5,771 nt of DNA from an uncultured Eubacteriales bacterium (GTDB lineage Bacteria > Bacillota > Clostridia > Oscillospirales > Oscillospiraceae), in contig CATJWA010000128.1 in NCBI GenBank assembly GCA_949744025.1, positions 1-5,771 on the forward strand, read 5' to 3'. The notes below the pieces were generated by a model, which had not been told where the DNA came from, searched no databases, and was given only the letters and a program-made list of their open reading frames with translations. Shown piece by piece: positions 1-5,213 of the stretch (its first letter is position 1; the number at the start of each line of letters is the position of its first letter). A program made the translations under genes and the position numbers.

Positions 1-57
1 CTTATTGAATTTTCAGCTATATTATTTTACTCCATAAGCGTGAAAAAGGCAAGGCTT

Positions 58-101
58 TTTTCGCGCGATTATTTTTTGCGTAAAAAATTCCTGCGCGAAA
101 A
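58..101. repeat. Nested inverted repeats upstream of spoVAD
   Basis: An outer 9-bp perfect inverted repeat (TTTTCGCGC at 58-66, GCGCGAAAA at 93-101) encloses an inner 7-bp perfect repeat (ATTTTTT at 71-77, AAAAAAT at 82-88) with a 4-nt loop. Just upstream is a weaker stem, AAAAAG/CTTTTT, around 44-60, followed by a T-run. The structure sits between the window edge and the candidate spoVAD promoter. It could help end transcription of a gene to the left, but no T-tract follows the main stem on either strand, so it is not a canonical terminator. Its function is unknown. Confidence 0.5.
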
Positions 102-122
102 CGGGAGGAAAAGCGCCGCGCG

Positions 123-152
123 TGAATTTTTTCGACAGGAACGGAAAAACTA
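123..152 (+). promoter_or_regulatory. Candidate sigma-G-type promoter for spoVAD-spoVAEB
   Basis: TGAATT (123-128) and AAAACTA (146-152) are 17 nt apart. They resemble the Bacillus sigma-G elements (-35 core G-H-A-T-R, -10 CATNHTA), with one mismatch in the -35 core and two in the -10. A start site near 159 would give a leader of about 25 nt ending at the GGAGG before spoVAD. The spoVA genes are known forespore sigma-G targets, which raises the prior. The match is imperfect in an AT-rich stretch, so this is a moderate call. Confidence 0.4.
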
Positions 153-183
153 CTGCAAAATAAAAAGTTTTCGGAGGCTTAAA

Positions 184-1209
184 ATGTCAGGCAAGCATAT
201 CGGCAAACAGACAATAGCCCTGCAAAATCCGCCCTGCATCGCCGCGGGCGCGGCCGTGGTCGGGAAAAAAGAGGGAGAAGGACCGCTGCGCGAGCGGTTT
301 GACTATATCAGCCAGGACTCATATTTCGGACAGAAAAGCTGGGAAAAAGCTGAGAGCACCATGCTCAAGCAATGCTTTGACCTGGCCTGCGACAAGGCTC
401 AGACTGCGCCCTCGTCGCTGGACTACATCTTTTCCGGCGATCTGCTCAACCAGTGCGTGAGCTCCACCTTTGCACTGCGGGACTCCAATGTGCCCTTTTT
501 CGGGCTCTACGGCGCGTGCTCTACCATGGCCGAGAGCCTGTCGCTGGCGGCCATGAGCATAGACGGCGGCTTCGCGGACACGGTCTGCGCGCTGACCAGC
601 TCGCACTTCTGCTCGGCGGAGCGGCAGTTCCGCCTGCCGCTGGAGTACGGCGGCCAGCGCACACCCACGTCCCAGTGGACCGTCACGGGCGCGGGTGCGC
701 TGATACTCAAAAACTCGGGCAGCGGCCCGCACGTCACGCACATCACCACGGGGCGTATAGTGGACGCCGGCGTGACAGACGCCAATAACATGGGCGCGGC
801 GATGGCTCCCGCGGCCTACGAGACGCTAAAGACCCATTTCGCGGACACGGGACGGCTGCCCGGCTATTACGACGCGGTTATCACCGGCGACCTCGGTGTG
901 TTCGGCCACGACGTATTGGCTGAGCTGTTCGCGAACGATGGGGTGAATTTCAGCAACATCTTCACCGACTGCGGCATACTCATTTTTAACGTCAAGCTCC
1001 AGGACACCCACGCAGGCGGCTCGGGCTGCGGCTGCTCGGCCAGCGTGCTGGCGGGGCACATCATCAAGTGTATGCAGGAGGGGCTGTGGAAGCGCGTACT
1101 GTTCGCGGCCACGGGCGCGCTCATGTCGCCGACGACCTCCATGCAGGGTGAGACGATACCCGGCATCTGCCACGCCGTCGCGATAGAAAACATTCAGGAG
1201 GCAAGCTGA
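184..1209 (+). CDS. spoVAD: Stage V sporulation protein AD (SpoVAD)
   Basis: This is a component of the SpoVA system, which moves dipicolinic acid (DPA) into the developing spore and releases it at germination. In Bacillus, SpoVAD is the peripheral DPA-binding subunit on the inner spore membrane and has a thiolase-like fold. The 341 residues are close to the usual length of about 338. Recognisable family stretches are FDYISQDSYFGQ (39-50), the thiolase-type nucleophile region FGLYGACST with Cys112, a Gly/Cys-rich segment SGCGCSAS, and the C-terminal block ATGALMSPTTSMQGETIPGI. The ATG at 184 is chosen because GGAGG (173-177) sits 6 nt upstream. The frame is open back to a GTG at 40, but that stretch encodes a Lys/Arg-rich peptide foreign to the family and has no ribosome site. 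spoVAEB follows directly. spoVAC, the usual upstream neighbour, is not in the 183 bases to the left. Confidence 0.95.
   Translation: MSGKHIGKQTIALQNPPCIAAGAAVVGKKEGEGPLRERFDYISQDSYFGQKSWEKAESTMLKQCFDLACDKAQTAPSSLDYIFSGDLLNQCVSSTFALRDSNVPFFGLYGACSTMAESLSLAAMSIDGGFADTVCALTSSHFCSAERQFRLPLEYGGQRTPTSQWTVTGAGALILKNSGSGPHVTHITTGRIVDAGVTDANNMGAAMAPAAYETLKTHFADTGRLPGYYDAVITGDLGVFGHDVLAELFANDGVNFSNIFTDCGILIFNVKLQDTHAGGSGCGCSASVLAGHIIKCMQEGLWKRVLFAATGALMSPTTSMQGETIPGICHAVAIENIQEAS
1196..1201 (+). promoter_or_regulatory. Ribosome binding site of spoVAEB inside the spoVAD end
   Basis: AGGAGG lies within the last codons of spoVAD, 9 nt before the spoVAEB ATG at 1211. The spoVAD stop (1207-1209) is one base before that ATG, so translation of the two genes is probably coupled. 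Confidence 0.8.
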
Positions 1210-1210
1210 G

Positions 1211-1582
1211 ATGGAAACGATTCTGCCGTATATCAAGTGCTTTGTTGTGGGCGGGCTGCTGTGCGCCATAGCTCAGATTCTCATAGACAAGACGATGCTC
1301 ACCCCCGCGCGAATACTCACCTGCTACGTCGTGGCGGGCGTACTGCTCGGCGCGTTGGGCCTGTATCAGCCGCTCATAGACTGGGCAGGCGCCGGAGCGT
1401 CCATCCCGCTCACCGGCTTCGGCAACACGCTGGCGAAGGGCGTGCGCGAGGCCGTTTCGCAGAAGGGACTTTTGGGCGCCTTTACCGGAGGATTTACCTC
1501 CGCTGCCGGCGGAATCTGCGCGGCGATATTCTTCGGTTATTTGGTTGCGCTGGTGTTCAGGCCGGGGGACAAGAATAAGTGA
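1211..1582 (+). CDS. spoVAEB: Stage V sporulation protein AE, membrane subunit (SpoVAEB)
   Basis: This small integral membrane protein of the SpoVA DPA channel is 123 aa, a normal length for the family. Hydrophobic segments fall at about residues 8-25, 34-53 and 97-116. Family features visible are the early Cys/Gly-rich helix (KCFVVGGLLCAIAQ), LTPARIL before the second segment, the conserved loop PLTGFGNTLAKG (66-77), and a Gly-rich final helix ending in FFGYLVALVF before a charged tail. The start follows the spoVAD stop by one base and has an AGGAGG. It is the second gene of the pair and is followed immediately by a terminator, so no spoVAEA or spoVAF follows as in Bacillus. The bare name SpoVAE is also used for this protein in clostridia. 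Confidence 0.93.
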   Translation: METILPYIKCFVVGGLLCAIAQILIDKTMLTPARILTCYVVAGVLLGALGLYQPLIDWAGAGASIPLTGFGNTLAKGVREAVSQKGLLGAFTGGFTSAAGGICAAIFFGYLVALVFRPGDKNK

Positions 1583-1587
1583 AAACA

Positions 1588-1619
1588 AAAAAGGAAGCCT
1601 TGAAAAAGGCTTCCTTTTT
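1588..1619. terminator. Bidirectional intrinsic terminator between converging genes
   Basis: A perfect 11-bp stem (AAGGAAGCCTT at 1591-1601, AAGGCTTCCTT at 1606-1616) is capped by a GAAA tetraloop, and A-T pairs extend it outward to 1588 and 1619. Both sides carry a T-run in the right orientation: TTTTT on the plus strand after spoVAEB, and TTTTTTG TTTTC on the minus strand after the gene ending at 1628. It therefore serves both converging transcription units. Confidence 0.93.
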
Positions 1620-1627
1620 GATGTTTC

Positions 1628-3004
1628 TTAAGCTCTTGCGCTCATGCTGCCGGCGGACAGCTGCGAGGTAAAGCCCTGCCATTCGGCGGCGTAGGAGTAC
1701 AGTCCGGAGCGGTAGCCGCGTCCGCTGAAGCTGTCCCAATAGCCGCCGGCGCTTATTTCGGCACTGAAGCGCGCGGCGGTAAGGCGCGAGGCGGATAACT
1801 GTGCCCGAGCCGTACTCGCGCCCTCACGCAGCGCGGACACGGCGTCGCCGCTCATGCCAAAGGCATCCATGGCGCTGCCGTAAACGCTGTCGTACAGGTC
1901 CGAGTCCGCGGCGGGGTATACGTCCTCACCGCCGCCATTTTCACGGCGGAGCGCGAGACAGGAATCCATTGCCCCAAGCAGCCGCTCGCGCACATTGCCC
2001 AGTCCGGAGCGGAGGAAGCCGGACATTTCGCCGCCGATGAATCCGCGAGCTGCCATAAGCTCAAGCTTCATCGCCGTAAAGCTCACAGCCAGGGCCTGAC
2101 GCGCCTCGCTGCCGCCCCCGCCTCGGGACGCGGAGCTGACCATGCCGCGCCAGGCTGAGACGCTCACCGCGGCAAAGTCCAGCTCGCGCAGGGAATACAG
2201 GCCGTTTTCCGAGCTGTGTTCAAAACCGGAGGCGCTCAGGTGGCGAAGCTGTGCGGTCAGCGCGTACAGATCCGCCCCCGCACCGAATTCCAGGCCGGCG
2301 GACAGCGCGGCAAAGCGCTCCTCGCAGGCGGTGAAAACGGAGCGTACACTCTCTCGCGCCTTGTCTATCAGCTCGCTTTTCGAGTCCCTGTCGGCAAACC
2401 GCATGAGCATATCCGCAAAGGAGCTTGCCGCCCGCTCACGGCTCTGGGAGTAGATGTCCTCGAACTTTTTCAGTCCATCCTCAAGCTCGCTGCCGTGAAG
2501 GGTGTTTTTAAGCTGCTGCGTCATGACCTCCCGCGAGGCGGTGAGCGCGCCGGCCACGTCGTCAAGCTGACCGCTGAAATAGCGTTCGGCGCTGAAGGTC
2601 ACGCTGGCTGTTACCCCTGCGAAAGCGGACACTCTTGTTCCGGAGGCGCTGTCGGAGTAATTTATACCCTCGCCGTGCGAGACGGTGCGAGTTATCGTGT
2701 GGTTTACAAGGTCAACATAGGTCCAGTCGCAGTGGACGGTATAATGCTGCGTCATGTTGCCGAAGCAGTGCTGCGTGTTGTCGGTGCGCTCGACCTTGGC
2801 GCCGCCGTAGCCCAGAATCTGGGACGAAAGCGGGCTGTCGTTTCCATAGCGTGTTATTTTGCCCAGGCCGATATCGGACAGGTCCAGCACGTCGGCTGAC
2901 GGCCTGCTCGCCGGGGCTGAGGAGGACGAACTTATTCCCTGTGCCGAAACGGAGGGCATTTGCGCCGCGGCGGGGACAGCATGATTTACGCTCATATCTG
3001 ACAT
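1628..3004 (-). CDS. Uncharacterised 458-aa Ser/Ala-rich protein
   Basis: I do not recognise a family. The N-terminal 40 residues are Ser/Ala/Pro-rich and look disordered, followed by VLDLSDIGLGKI (39-50). Residues 70-140 look beta-rich and hold a cluster of His and Cys (H79, C80, H87, H91, C92, H102, H110). From about 145 on the protein is mostly helical and amphipathic, including a charged stretch around 165-235, then Gly-rich linkers (GGGG near 295-298, GGG at 357-359) and a Tyr/Gly/Ser-rich tail. There is no signal peptide or membrane segment, so it is probably cytoplasmic unless exported by another route. The ATG at 3004 is chosen because GGGAGGT (3017-3011) lies 6 nt upstream. A longer in-frame start at 3160 would overlap the FMN-binding gene by 92 nt and has no comparable site. 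It lies 64 nt after that gene with no evident terminator, so read-through is likely. The strong shared terminator follows it. Confidence 0.8.
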   Translation of the reverse strand: MSDMSVNHAVPAAAQMPSVSAQGISSSSSAPASRPSADVLDLSDIGLGKITRYGNDSPLSSQILGYGGAKVERTDNTQHCFGNMTQHYTVHCDWTYVDLVNHTITRTVSHGEGINYSDSASGTRVSAFAGVTASVTFSAERYFSGQLDDVAGALTASREVMTQQLKNTLHGSELEDGLKKFEDIYSQSRERAASSFADMLMRFADRDSKSELIDKARESVRSVFTACEERFAALSAGLEFGAGADLYALTAQLRHLSASGFEHSSENGLYSLRELDFAAVSVSAWRGMVSSASRGGGGSEARQALAVSFTAMKLELMAARGFIGGEMSGFLRSGLGNVRERLLGAMDSCLALRRENGGGEDVYPAADSDLYDSVYGSAMDAFGMSGDAVSALREGASTARAQLSASRLTAARFSAEISAGGYWDSFSGRGYRSGLYSYAAEWQGFTSQLSAGSMSARA

Positions 3005-3068
3005 GGCGGAACCTCCCGAAGACTTTCTCATATACCATATATCGGAAAAATTCGCCGAAAAATAAGCC

Positions 3069-3482
3069 TCAGCCCGCCTCGAGTCCCTGACGAAGCGCGG
3101 TTTCAACCGCCTTTTCCAGTACGAGGCTGGAGTTTGTTGCTCCGGAAACGGTATCGACATATATGCTCTGCCGCTCGGTCATCGTCTCAAGTATGGACTC
3201 GGCAGGGGAGCCGCGTCCGTTTTTGTGCTCCAAAAGCTCCACGCTTACCAGCCTTCCGCTGTCCACTGTTACCCTCACGCGCGCGTAAACAAAGCCGACG
3301 TCGCACTCGCCGGTGTAGATGCCGTCTCGTACATCCGTGGGGTCTATATCCCCGAAGCTTATCTTTGCCACGGCGCGGCGGTAGTCCGACAGGCTTTTCA
3401 GGTATCGTATGCCGAAAAACGTACCCGTGAGCAGCAGCGCCGCGCACAGGCACAGCAGAATATTTCTTTTGAGTTTTGTCAC
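3069..3482 (-). CDS. Membrane-anchored FMN-binding domain protein
   Basis: The protein is 137 aa. Residues 1-6 are basic, 7-26 form one hydrophobic anchor (an uncleaved signal or membrane segment), and about 50-135 form an FMN_bind domain of the RnfG/NqrC type. Diagnostic features are DGIYTGEC (53-60), the strand ARVRVTVDSGRLVSVELLEHKNGRG (continuous, 67-91), and DTVSGATNSS (110-119). The last fits the flavinylation motif D-x-x-[ST]-G-A-[ST]-x-S, in which ApbE-type transferases attach FMN through a phosphoester to Thr116. It is therefore likely an extracytoplasmic flavoprotein that passes electrons; its partners are not shown. The start is GTG at 3482, with GGAGGAGG 9 nt upstream. This GTG overlaps the TGA of the tetR gene (GTGA, 3482-3479), giving translational coupling. 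It is much smaller than RnfG or fumarate-reductase fusions and lacks a second domain. Confidence 0.88.
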   Translation of the reverse strand: MTKLKRNILLCLCAALLLTGTFFGIRYLKSLSDYRRAVAKISFGDIDPTDVRDGIYTGECDVGFVYARVRVTVDSGRLVSVELLEHKNGRGSPAESILETMTERQSIYVDTVSGATNSSLVLEKAVETALRQGLEAG

Positions 3483-4123
3483 TGTACATTGCCTCCTCCG
3501 ACATCCGCGGCTACACCGCGGTATAAAAGCTCAAAGCCGTAATTCAAAAACTGCCCGGCAGACATGCCCGTTGCGCTTTGAATATATTCGGCCTTGCTCT
3601 CAGCGAGCATTATAAGTCCTGACAGCGCGCCCCAGAACGCGAGCAGAGTCGGCAGAGGCTCAAGGCCGCGGCGAAGCTCGCCGCGCTGCGCCCCCTCGCG
3701 CAGAAAGCCGGCCAAGAGCGAGTTTATTTCCTCACCCACGGTAAATGTCTCTCCTCCGTCGGTGTCCGCGCCGGGCTCAAGCCTTATCGTCTCGAGCGCG
3801 GTTTTGAAGTAGAAGGGATACTTTGCGTGATAGGCGGTGAGCTCGCGGCAGATAAGCTCATAGCGCCCGCGTGAGGTCCTGGCGCCGTCCAGCGCGCGGC
3901 AAAGATGCTCGTGCAGGCGGCGCATACTCTCAAGTGTGAGAAGGGACACAAGCTCATCCTTGTTCTTGAAGTAGACATATACTGTCGCCTTGCTGTAGCC
4001 TGCCGCGCGCGCTATATCGTCCATGGTGGCAGCCGCGACGCCCTTTTCCTCAAAAAGCGCCGCCGCGGCTGCGGCTATGGCGCCTCGGTGTTCCTGCGCA
4101 GGCTGTTTTTTTCGTCTTGCCAT
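3479..4123 (-). CDS. TetR/AcrR-family transcriptional regulator
   Basis: The protein is 214 aa, typical for the family. After a basic N-terminus (MARRKKQ) come helix 1 (about 13-28, AIAAAAAALFEEKGV) and the helix-turn-helix TMDDIARAAGYSKATVYVYF (33-52), followed by KNKDEL, all classic TetR signatures. The remaining roughly 150 residues are the helical ligand/dimer domain, which does not predict a ligand. The ATG at 4123 has AGGAGG (4168-4163 mirror copy aside, the functional one is at 4137-4132 on the minus strand) 8 nt upstream. That ribosome site lies in the left arm of a 23-bp perfect palindrome that also covers the promoter -10, so autorepression is likely. The gene is coupled to the FMN-binding gene by a 4-nt overlap, suggesting that the regulator controls that flavoprotein. 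Confidence 0.93.
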   Translation of the reverse strand: MARRKKQPAQEHRGAIAAAAAALFEEKGVAAATMDDIARAAGYSKATVYVYFKNKDELVSLLTLESMRRLHEHLCRALDGARTSRGRYELICRELTAYHAKYPFYFKTALETIRLEPGADTDGGETFTVGEEINSLLAGFLREGAQRGELRRGLEPLPTLLAFWGALSGLIMLAESKAEYIQSATGMSAGQFLNYGFELLYRGVAADVGGGNVQ

Positions 4124-4124
4124 G

Positions 4125-4175
4125 GTATTGGCCTCCTATAATTAAACTCACGGTTTAATTATAGGAGGCCAATAC
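4125..4175. promoter_or_regulatory. 23-bp perfect inverted repeat, likely TetR operator
   Basis: Arms 4125-4147 and 4153-4175 are perfectly complementary, with a 5-nt spacer TCACG. The centre reads TTAAAC-TCACG-GTTTAA, the size and form of a TetR dimer site. It overlaps the tetR -10 box, the expected start point and the ribosome site. The arms are far longer than one dimer needs, so two dimers or a second role are possible. That the regulator encoded next door binds it is inferred from position. Confidence 0.85.
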
Positions 4176-4186
4176 GAAATTGTCAA
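4158..4186 (-). promoter_or_regulatory. Perfect consensus sigma-A promoter of tetR-FMN operon
   Basis: On the minus strand TTGACA (4186-4181), a 17-nt spacer and TATAAT (4163-4158) match the housekeeping consensus at all twelve positions with ideal spacing. The start should be near 4151, inside the palindrome spacer, giving a leader of about 28 nt. So strong a promoter under a palindromic operator suggests tight repression with high output on induction. Confidence 0.9.
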
Positions 4187-4208
4187 TATGTTTTTGAGAA
4201 AGGCGCAA

Positions 4209-4244
4209 AAAACCTCCCACGGCTATCCGGCCAAGGGAGGTTTT
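4209..4244 (-). terminator. Intrinsic terminator of the 78-codon gene
   Basis: A 10-bp stem (AAAACCTCCC at 4209-4218, GGGAGGTTTT at 4235-4244) carries an inner GGC/GCC stem (4221-4223, 4230-4232). On the minus strand it ends in TTTTTT. It lies 35 bp after the stop of the gene at 4515-4279 and just before the tetR promoter, insulating the two units. Confidence 0.88.
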
Positions 4245-4278
4245 GTATACATTACAAGTATTCATGGCTGCGGCGCAT

Positions 4279-4515
4279 TTATACTCCTGGCGCGTCGGTG
4301 CTGCCGGAGACAGCGGCGAAACGCTCAAGGACCGCTACGTTTTCGCGCATGTCGGCGATAGTTGCGGCAAAGCGTTCGTTCCATGGTACGCCGGGGAGGC
4401 TGCCTGTGCGGTCGGGGTTGTTTTCAAGCTGCTCGAGACAGCTGGACAGCTCATCGAGCTTTTGAGCAATAAGCTCAAGGCCCTGCTGTGCGGAAAGGTT
4501 TTTGGGTGTGGACAA
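4279..4515 (-). CDS. Small uncharacterised helical protein (78 aa)
   Basis: I do not recognise a family. The 78 residues are predicted to form two amphipathic helices, about LSAQQGLELIAQKLDELSS and ERFAATIADMRENVAVLERF, joined by a Pro/Gly-rich turn (NNPDRTGSLPGVPW). It has one Cys, no membrane segment and no signal peptide. A small cytoplasmic helical-hairpin protein is the plain reading. The TTG at 4515 is chosen because AGGAG ends 8 nt upstream. An in-frame TTG at 4533 overlaps the ribosome site, and the GTG at 4524 is too close to it. Its own promoter, its terminator and GC-biased third positions support a real monocistronic gene. It sits between the two tetR-flavoprotein pairs; nothing ties its function to them beyond position. 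Confidence 0.7.
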   Translation of the reverse strand: MSTPKNLSAQQGLELIAQKLDELSSCLEQLENNPDRTGSLPGVPWNERFAATIADMRENVAVLERFAAVSGSTDAPGV

Positions 4516-4555
4516 GCCGGACACTCCTCCCAAAGCCGCGGTAACTTTCGCGGCG

Positions 4556-4578
4556 GTATTATAATAAGTTTATAATAC
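4556..4578. repeat. 9-bp inverted repeat over a promoter, possible operator
   Basis: GTATTATAA (4556-4564) and TTATAATAC (4570-4578) form a perfect inverted repeat with a 5-nt spacer. It covers the candidate -10 box and start region of the 78-codon gene, so it is placed like an operator. It has the same spacer length and the same outer GTATT as the larger tetR palindrome, but the core differs. AT-rich sequence makes chance symmetry more likely than for the tetR site. Confidence 0.55.
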
Positions 4579-4600
4579 AACAAATTTCCGGACAAGTCAA
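4572..4600 (-). promoter_or_regulatory. Probable sigma-A promoter of the 78-codon gene
   Basis: On the minus strand TTGACT (4600-4595), 17 nt, then TATTAT (4577-4572) matches the housekeeping consensus with one mismatch in each box. Transcription would start near 4565 and give a leader of about 50 nt. That leader contains a 6-bp GC stem (4554-4549 with 4540-4535) just before the ribosome site. A second TATAAT lies at 4563-4558 but lacks a good -35. Confidence 0.65.
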
Positions 4601-4676
4601 AGGCTTCGGGGGCCGGACAGAAAAAATTTACGTTTTAACAGCTTGCGCGGATTTGACCTGGAGGCTCGGAACGGGC

Positions 4677-5213
4677 TCAGATACCGGCGCGGAGCAGCGC
4701 GAGCATAGGCTCGAGATATTCCGGAGAGGAGATATCATAGGAGGCGGAAATCATGCGCTGGAGCTGCAGCTCATGCTCGGTTTTGTCTTTTTTTCGGCGC
4801 ATGAAGCTTTGCAGGGCGCGCATCATCATGCGGTCGCCGAGGCCCATGCTTTCATAGCGCAGGCCGGCGGGCAGATAAAAATGGGGAACGCTGCCGAGCA
4901 GCTCGGGACCGAGATTGTTTTCCCACATCTCCCGCTCGACGTCCTCGAATCCGGCGGGCGAAGCGCCTGTGGCGAACACGACGAGCCGTCGGGCCTGTGA
5001 GCTGCGGTAAAGGGACAAGGCCCGCTTTAGTCCGTCAAGCTTTCCCGCGTGCAGGCGGGCGCCGAATACAAGAATTCCGCCGGCAGGCACCTGCCGCGGG
5101 GAAACGCCGCTCAGCTCCGCACATGGGCAGCCGAGGCTCGCCGCGGCTGCTTCGGCGTACTCACGAGTAAAGCCAGTAGCGCTTTTGTAAGTGATGAGAA
5201 TGTTATTATTCAT
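4677..5213 (-). CDS. Flavodoxin-domain protein (HemG/Flavodoxin_5-like)
   Basis: The protein is 178 aa and begins with a flavodoxin-type first strand and FMN phosphate loop (NILITYKSATGFTREYA, residues 4-20; T-x-x-x-x-G-x-T form). A middle strand, GGILVFGARLHAGKL, resembles the second flavin loop of the HemG/Flavodoxin_5 group, and RLVVFATGASP gives the next core strand. It is probably a cytoplasmic FMN-binding electron carrier or reductase. The length is close to HemG, but protoporphyrinogen oxidase activity cannot be claimed and no haem genes are nearby. The C-terminal third (MMMRALQSFMRRKKDKTEHELQ, split over 130-151) is basic. The ATG at 5213 has GAGGAGG 6 nt upstream. It overlaps the end of the upstream tetR gene by 8 nt, so the two are co-translated. 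No clear hairpin terminator follows the stop. Confidence 0.87.
   Translation of the reverse strand: MNNNILITYKSATGFTREYAEAAAASLGCPCAELSGVSPRQVPAGGILVFGARLHAGKLDGLKRALSLYRSSQARRLVVFATGASPAGFEDVEREMWENNLGPELLGSVPHFYLPAGLRYESMGLGDRMMMRALQSFMRRKKDKTEHELQLQRMISASYDISSPEYLEPMLALLRAGI

Noticed and set aside
40..183. N-terminal extension of spoVAD from a GTG at 40
   Set aside because: The extra 48 residues are Lys/Arg-rich and not part of SpoVAD, and the ATG at 184 has a well-spaced GGAGG and gives the normal family length.
319..741. Antisense open frames inside spoVAD
   Set aside because: These are Arg/Ala-rich shadows of a GC-rich coding sequence with no signals of their own.
2216..2899. A 227-codon open frame on the plus strand opposite the 458-aa gene
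   Set aside because: It lacks a good ribosome site and promoter, its translation is unlike any protein family, and the minus-strand gene has a fitting ribosome site, terminator and codon bias over the whole stretch.
3018..3068. Possible promoter in the AT-rich gap before the 458-aa gene
   Set aside because: TATATG-like words are present, but no -35 element at proper spacing and no clear sporulation sigma match was found.
3005..3160. Longer start for the 458-aa gene at 3160
   Set aside because: It would overlap the FMN-binding gene by 92 nt without a ribosome site, whereas the ATG at 3004 has GGGAGGT at good spacing.
4188..4370. Plus-strand ATG frame at 4188 behind the mirror-copy AGGAGG of the tetR palindrome
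   Set aside because: The spacing from AGGAGG is about 19 nt, the frame runs through the terminator and then antisense to the small gene, and the plus-strand TATAAT has no -35.
4603..4676. Terminator for the tetR-flavodoxin operon
   Set aside because: There is a T-run on the minus strand near 4621-4628, but no stable stem precedes it, so I cannot support a terminator here.
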